A DNA stretch of 9,594 nucleotides, taken from NCBI GenBank assembly GCA_030151765.1, contig JASLCW010000314.1, positions 1 to 9,594 of the forward strand. The letters are read 5' to 3'. The translations under genes were made by a program, and so were the position numbers. The first letter of the stretch is position 1. Every line of letters begins with the position of its first letter. The DNA is from Marmoricola sp. GTDB lineage: Bacteria; Actinomycetota; Actinomycetes; Propionibacteriales; Nocardioidaceae. Under the pieces are notes generated by a model. It saw nothing but the letters and a program-made list of their open reading frames with translations, was not told the origin of the DNA and did not search any database. Below are positions 6,347 through 9,594 of the stretch, in pieces.

Positions 6347-6358
6347 GCCACGAGCCTA
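6347..6358 (-). promoter_or_regulatory. Putative -10 (TAGGCT) for a leaderless pyk transcript
   Basis: On the minus strand TAGGCT (6358-6353) is followed by CGTGGC and then the GTG start, so a transcript from this TANNNT box would begin at or near the start codon. No Shine-Dalgarno is visible and no convincing -35 is seen. The arrangement closely matches the one before the response regulator (TAGCCT, 7 nt, GTG). Confidence 0.4.
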
Positions 6359-6365
6359 GCGAGGA

Positions 6366-6401
6366 GAGTGACCTACTCGCGCGTTCGAAAGAGTGAGCTA
6401 C
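6366..6401. repeat. 11-bp direct repeat upstream of pyk
   Basis: GAGTGACCTAC (6366-6376) and GAGTGAGCTAC (6391-6401) match at 10 of 11 bases, with starts 25 bp apart, within 60 bp of the pyk start codon and overlapping where the -35 would be. It could be a two-site operator. It is distinct in sequence from the 19-bp elements further upstream. Confidence 0.4.
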
Positions 6402-6407
6402 GTCGCT

Positions 6408-6590
6408 GAGACCCCACCCAAATGCATTCTCAACACCCCGAGACCCCACTCAAATGCACCATCAGTCCCCTGAGACCCCACAAGAATGCAGACCCCGATT
6501 CTCGTCGTGCATTTGCGTGGGGTCTGGGGCACCTGACGATGCATTTGTGTGGGGTCTCGGCACTGTTTTGGTGCATTTGTGTGGGGTCTC
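6408..6590. repeat. Dyad array: six 19-bp elements, three direct then three inverted, 32-bp period
   Basis: Consensus GAGACCCCACNCAAATGCA. Forward copies start at 6408, 6440 and 6472; reverse-complement copies start at 6508, 6540 and 6572. Neighbouring copies in each half are exactly 32 bp apart (19-bp element plus 13-bp spacer), and all three nested pairs share the same dyad centre at 6499 around a 17-bp middle. The GAGACCCCAC and AATGCA blocks are nearly invariant; the variation falls at about element positions 11-14. Spacers differ from one another. The array fills the gap between the gltD stop (6597) and the upstream region of pyk, both minus-strand genes. As RNA it could fold into one long interrupted hairpin; as DNA the 32-bp period is close to three helical turns, as for cooperative protein binding. 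No ORF is supported in 6347-6596. Function unknown. Confidence 0.93.
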
Positions 6591-6596
6591 GGCGAG

Positions 6597-8054
6597 CTAG
6601 GCGGTGACGGGCCGCTCGGTCGGCGGGATCGGGGCCGGCAGGGTCGTGGAGCCGGTCAGGTAGGCATCGACCGAGGACGCCGCGGCGCGGCCCTCCGCGA
6701 TGGCCCACACGATCAGCGACTGGCCGCGACCGGCATCGCCGGCGACGAAGACGCCGGGCACATTCGTCGCGTACGACGAGTCCCGCTTGATGTTGCTGCG
6801 CTCGTCGAGCTCCAGGCCGAGCTCGGCCACCATGCCGGCCGTCTCCGGGCCGGTGAAGCCCATCGCGAAGAGCACCAGCTGCGCCGGGATCTCCCGTTCG
6901 GTGCCTTCGACCGGCTTGAAGGAGCCGTCCACCTCGACCAGGCGCAGGCCGCGCACCCGACCCTCGGAGTCACCCAGGAACTCCGTGGTCGACACCGCGT
7001 ACACACGATCGCCACCCTCCTCGTGAGCCGAGGAGACCCGGAAGATCATCGGGTACGTCGGCCAGGGCTGGCCGGCCGGGCGGTCGTCCCCCGGTTGCGC
7101 CATGATCTCCAGCTGGGTCACCGAGCGGGCGTTCTGGCGCAGCGCCGTACCGAGACAGTCGGCGCCGGTGTCACCGCCGCCGATGATGACGACATCCTTG
7201 CCATCGGCACGAATCTGGTCCTCGACCTCGACACCGACCGCCACCCGGTTGGACTGCGGCAGGTACTCCATCGCCTGGTGGATGCCACCGAGTTCACGGC
7301 CGGGCACCGGCAGGTCGCGCGGGGTGGTCGAGCCCACGGTCAACACCACGGCGTCGTACCGGTCCCGAACCTGAGTCCAGGTGATCGACTCCCCCACCGA
7401 CACCCCTGCCCGGAAGACGGTGCCCTCGCGACGCATCTGGTCGAGACGCCGGTCGAGAACCTTCTTCTCCATCTTGAACTCGGGGATGCCGTAGCGGAGC
7501 AGGCCGCCGATCTGGTCGGCACGCTCGTAGACCGCGACGGTGTGGCCGGCGCGAGTCAGCTGTTGCGCCGTCGCCAGGCCGGCCGGTCCGGAGCCGATCA
7601 CCGCAACCGTCTTGCCGGTCAGCCACTCGGGCGGCTGCGGGCGTACGGCGCCCGACTCCCACGCCCGGTCGATGATCGAGACCTCGACATTCTTGATCGT
7701 CACGGGGTTCTGGTTGATGCCGAGCACGCATGCGGTCTCGCACGGAGCCGGGCACAGCCGCCCGGTGAACTCCGGGAAGTTGTTGGTCGCGTGCAGCCGC
7801 TCGATCGCGTCGTCCCAGTCGTCGCGGTAGACGAGGTCGTTCCACTCCGGGATCAGGTTGCCCAGCGGGCAGCCCTGGTGGCAGAAGGGAATGCCGCAGT
7901 CCATGCAACGGCTGGCCTGCGTCTTGATGATCGGCAGCAGCGCGCGGCCGGGACCGCCCGGGTAGACCTCGTTCCAGTCGCCCACCCGCTCCTCGACAGG
8001 ACGGCGCGCGGCAAGTTCACGATCGTGGCGAAGAAAGCCCTTCGGGTCAGCCAT
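6597..8054 (-). CDS. gltD: Glutamate synthase (NADPH) small subunit
   Basis: Small (beta) subunit of glutamate synthase: takes electrons from NADPH through FAD and iron-sulfur centres and passes them to GltB for reductive conversion of glutamine plus 2-oxoglutarate to two glutamates. The 485-residue product has the N-terminal Fe-S domain with Cys at 50, 53, 58 and 62 (CMDCGIPFCHQGCP) and 101, 105 and 109 (LCPAPCETAC), FAD motif VAVIGSGPAGLA (150-161), NADPH-side motif VVIIGGGDTGADC (288-300) and the C-terminal FAD contact VFVAGDAGRGQSLIVWAIAEGR (435-456). The ATG at 8054 is preferred because AAGGAGGT lies 5 nt upstream and it gives the family start MADPKGFL; the frame is open 22 codons further without support. 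gltB lies 68 bp upstream and a tiny ORF bridges the gap. The stop is directly followed by the dyad array. Confidence 0.97.
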   Translation of the reverse strand: MADPKGFLRHDRELAARRPVEERVGDWNEVYPGGPGRALLPIIKTQASRCMDCGIPFCHQGCPLGNLIPEWNDLVYRDDWDDAIERLHATNNFPEFTGRLCPAPCETACVLGINQNPVTIKNVEVSIIDRAWESGAVRPQPPEWLTGKTVAVIGSGPAGLATAQQLTRAGHTVAVYERADQIGGLLRYGIPEFKMEKKVLDRRLDQMRREGTVFRAGVSVGESITWTQVRDRYDAVVLTVGSTTPRDLPVPGRELGGIHQAMEYLPQSNRVAVGVEVEDQIRADGKDVVIIGGGDTGADCLGTALRQNARSVTQLEIMAQPGDDRPAGQPWPTYPMIFRVSSAHEEGGDRVYAVSTTEFLGDSEGRVRGLRLVEVDGSFKPVEGTEREIPAQLVLFAMGFTGPETAGMVAELGLELDERSNIKRDSSYATNVPGVFVAGDAGRGQSLIVWAIAEGRAAASSVDAYLTGSTTLPAPIPPTERPVTA

Positions 8055-8130
8055 GACGAACCTCCTTCGTCGGCACGTCCTGGCGGCCATGCTGTGTTGA
8101 ATGCTCCGTGGACTTCGCAAGCTCAGCCAT
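8047..8130 (-). CDS. Possible 27-residue bridging ORF between gltB and gltD
   Basis: An ATG at 8130 opens a 27-codon frame (MAELAKSTEHSTQH, then GRQDVPTKEVRHG) ending at TGA 8049-8047. Its start overlaps the gltB stop and its stop overlaps the gltD start through the same string, CATGGCTGA. It has its own SD, GGAGGT at 8141-8136, 5 nt before the ATG, exactly as gltD has GGAGGT at 8065-8060. The region from SD to stop/start matches gltD's at 16 of 19 bases. The peptide is hydrophilic with no signal or membrane segment, and I do not recognise it. It may be a coupling peptide that carries ribosomes from gltB to gltD, or a relic of a duplicated initiation site. It is not proven to be translated. 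Confidence 0.4.
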   Translation of the reverse strand: MAELAKSTEHSTQHGRQDVPTKEVRHG

Positions 8131-9594
8131 GGAGTACCTCCATAATCCGCGCGGCGGTCTGGTCCTCGTCGAGGCCCTCCGCCGCAGCTTCGGCGCGGGT
8201 GTCCAGCACCCGCTTGTAGTCGCGCGGCATCACGCGGGAGAAGCGCGCCAGGGCGGCGGGCCAGTCGGCCAGCAACTCGGCGGCACGCGCGGAGCCGGTG
8301 TCCTCGGCGAAGCGGGCGATCAGCTCACGCAGCTCGTCCGCGGACTCGCCGGTGACGGCATCGACGTCCTCGGCCAGCTCCCGGTTGATCCGGCCCTCGT
8401 CGAGGTCGAGCACATAGGCGGCACCGCCGCTCATGCCCGCCGCGAAGTTCCGCCCGGTCTCGCCCAGTACGACGACGCGACCGCCGGTCATGTACTCGCA
8501 GCCGTGGTCGCCCACGCCCTCGGTCACCACCGTGGCACCCGAGTTGCGCACGCAGCAGCGCTCACCCACCTTGCCTGCGACGAAGATCTCGCCGGAGGTG
8601 GCGCCGTAGCCGATCGTGTTGCCGGCGATGACCTCGTCGTGCGAGGTGAAGGTGGCCGTCCGGTCCGGGCGGATCACGATCCGGCCGCCGGAGAGCCCCT
8701 TGCCGACATAGTCGTTGGCATCGCCCTCGAGCCGCATCACCATGCCGCGCGGAACGAAGGCCCCGAAGGACTGGCCGGCGGAACCGGTGAAGGTGATGTC
8801 GATCGTGCCCTCGGGCAGACCCTCGGCGCGGTAGCGCTTGGTGACCTCGTGGCCAAGCATCGTGCCGACCGTCCGGTTCACATTGCGCACCTCGACCTGG
8901 GCCCGCACCGGCTCGCCCTTCTCGAGCGCCGGCTGGGCGATCTCGATGAGCTGGTTGTCCAGCGCCTTGTCGAGGCCGTGGTCCTGCTCCGTCGTACGAC
9001 GCAGCGACGCGCCCTCGGGGAGATCCGGGACATGGAAGACGGGTGCGATGTCGAGGCCGGCCGCCTTCCAGTGGTCGATCGCCTGGCTGGCGTCGAGCAC
9101 CTCGGCACGGCCGATCGCCTCGTCGAGCGTGCGGAAGCCGAGCTCGGCGAGGATCTCGCGCACCTCCTCGGCGATGAACTCGAAGAAGTTGACCACGAAC
9201 TCCGGCTTGCCGGAGAAGCGCTCGCGCAGCACCGGGTTCTGCGTCGCCACACCGACGGGGCAGGTGTCGAGGTGGCAGACCCGCATCATGATGCAGCCGG
9301 AGACCACCAGGGGGGCGGTCGCGAAGCCGTACTCCTCGGCGCCGAGCAGCGCCGCGATGACGACATCGCGACCGGTCTTCAGCTGGCCGTCGGTCTGGAC
9401 GACGATCCGGTCGCGCAGGCCGTTGAGCAGGAGCGTCTGCTGGGTCTCGGCAAGACCGAGCTCCCAGGGGCCGCCGGCATGCTTGAGCGAGGTCAGCGGC
9501 GAGGCGCCGGTACCACCGTCATGACCGGACACCAGCACGACGTCCGCGTGCGCCTTGGACACACCCGCGGCGACCGTGCCGACACCGACCTCGG
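8123..9594 (-). CDS. gltB: Glutamate synthase large subunit, C-terminal third (partial)
   Basis: C-terminal 489 residues of the large (alpha) subunit of glutamate synthase; the start is beyond the window. The frame is open to the edge (EVGVGTVAAGVSKAHADVV), so the GTG at 9562 is internal and not a start. The first part is the end of the FMN-binding synthase barrel, SGHDGGTGASPLTSLKHAG, with GLRDRI and TDGQLKTGRDV. The 3Fe-4S cysteines follow in GCIMMRVCHLDTCPVGVATQ (about 9290-9237). The C-terminal beta-helix (GXGXG domain) shows its glycine-rich coils: GLSGGRIVI, GYGATSGEIFVAGKVGE, GVGDHGCEYMTGGRVVVLG and GMSGGAAYVLD. The stop TGA at 8125-8123 overlaps a short ORF leading to gltD. Together with gltD it supplies glutamate when ammonium is assimilated through glutamine synthetase. 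Confidence 0.97.
   Translation of the reverse strand, partial: EVGVGTVAAGVSKAHADVVLVSGHDGGTGASPLTSLKHAGGPWELGLAETQQTLLLNGLRDRIVVQTDGQLKTGRDVVIAALLGAEEYGFATAPLVVSGCIMMRVCHLDTCPVGVATQNPVLRERFSGKPEFVVNFFEFIAEEVREILAELGFRTLDEAIGRAEVLDASQAIDHWKAAGLDIAPVFHVPDLPEGASLRRTTEQDHGLDKALDNQLIEIAQPALEKGEPVRAQVEVRNVNRTVGTMLGHEVTKRYRAEGLPEGTIDITFTGSAGQSFGAFVPRGMVMRLEGDANDYVGKGLSGGRIVIRPDRTATFTSHDEVIAGNTIGYGATSGEIFVAGKVGERCCVRNSGATVVTEGVGDHGCEYMTGGRVVVLGETGRNFAAGMSGGAAYVLDLDEGRINRELAEDVDAVTGESADELRELIARFAEDTGSARAAELLADWPAALARFSRVMPRDYKRVLDTRAEAAAEGLDEDQTAARIMEVLHG

Noticed and set aside
6408..6590. CRISPR array
   Set aside because: Spacers are only 13 bp (17 in the middle), the repeat orientation flips halfway, and no cas genes are present.
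6549..8219. Long plus-strand frame opposite gltD (556 codons)
   Set aside because: Antisense shadow with Arg/His/Gly/Asp-rich composition and no recognisable domain; gltD on the other strand is complete.

Overview
The window is GC-rich chromosomal DNA from an actinobacterium. The codon use, GTG starts, gltB-gltD order, PdtaR-type ANTAR regulator and 'RRAKIVCTIGPA' pyruvate kinase fit this, and Propionibacteriales/Nocardioidaceae is a reasonable guess that the sequence alone cannot prove. Most of it is primary metabolism, with four structures that ordinary annotation would not explain.

Layout. Plus strand 1-2167: the 3' end of a branched-chain amino-acid ABC importer operon, livM (partial, broken by an in-frame TAG), livG and livF, each overlapping the next. 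Minus strand 2164-2757: a PdtaR-like ANTAR response regulator convergent with livF; the two stop codons share one CTAG. Plus strand 2806-2881: a 76-nt tRNA with anticodon CAA (Leu) on a class I body without the long variable arm. Plus strand 2915-3646: an HTH plus LAGLIDADG protein starting 33 nt after the tRNA. Minus strand 3478-4905: a Bcr/CflA-type MFS exporter whose 3' end runs 169 bp antisense into the LAGLIDADG gene. Minus strand 4898-6346: pyruvate kinase, overlapping the exporter by 8 bp. 6347-6596: an intergenic region holding six copies of a 19-bp element, three in each orientation, at an exact 32-bp period around one dyad at 6499. Minus strand 6597-8054: gltD. 8047-8130: a 27-codon ORF bridging gltB and gltD. 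Minus strand 8123 to the window edge: the C-terminal third of gltB.

Function. LivMGF imports leucine, isoleucine and valine. GltBD makes glutamate from glutamine and 2-oxoglutarate. Pyruvate kinase yields pyruvate and ATP. The PdtaR-like regulator has an RNA-binding output domain that in relatives acts on transcription termination. Nothing here shows that these loci are co-regulated.

The best candidates for something undescribed are (a) the class I CAA tRNA with its adjoining LAGLIDADG/HTH gene, (b) the 3+3 dyad array between gltD and pyk, (c) the small ORF that carries a second copy of gltD's initiation region, and (d) the antisense overlap at the end of the LAGLIDADG gene. The TAG in livM is either a recent nonsense mutation or a sequence error.
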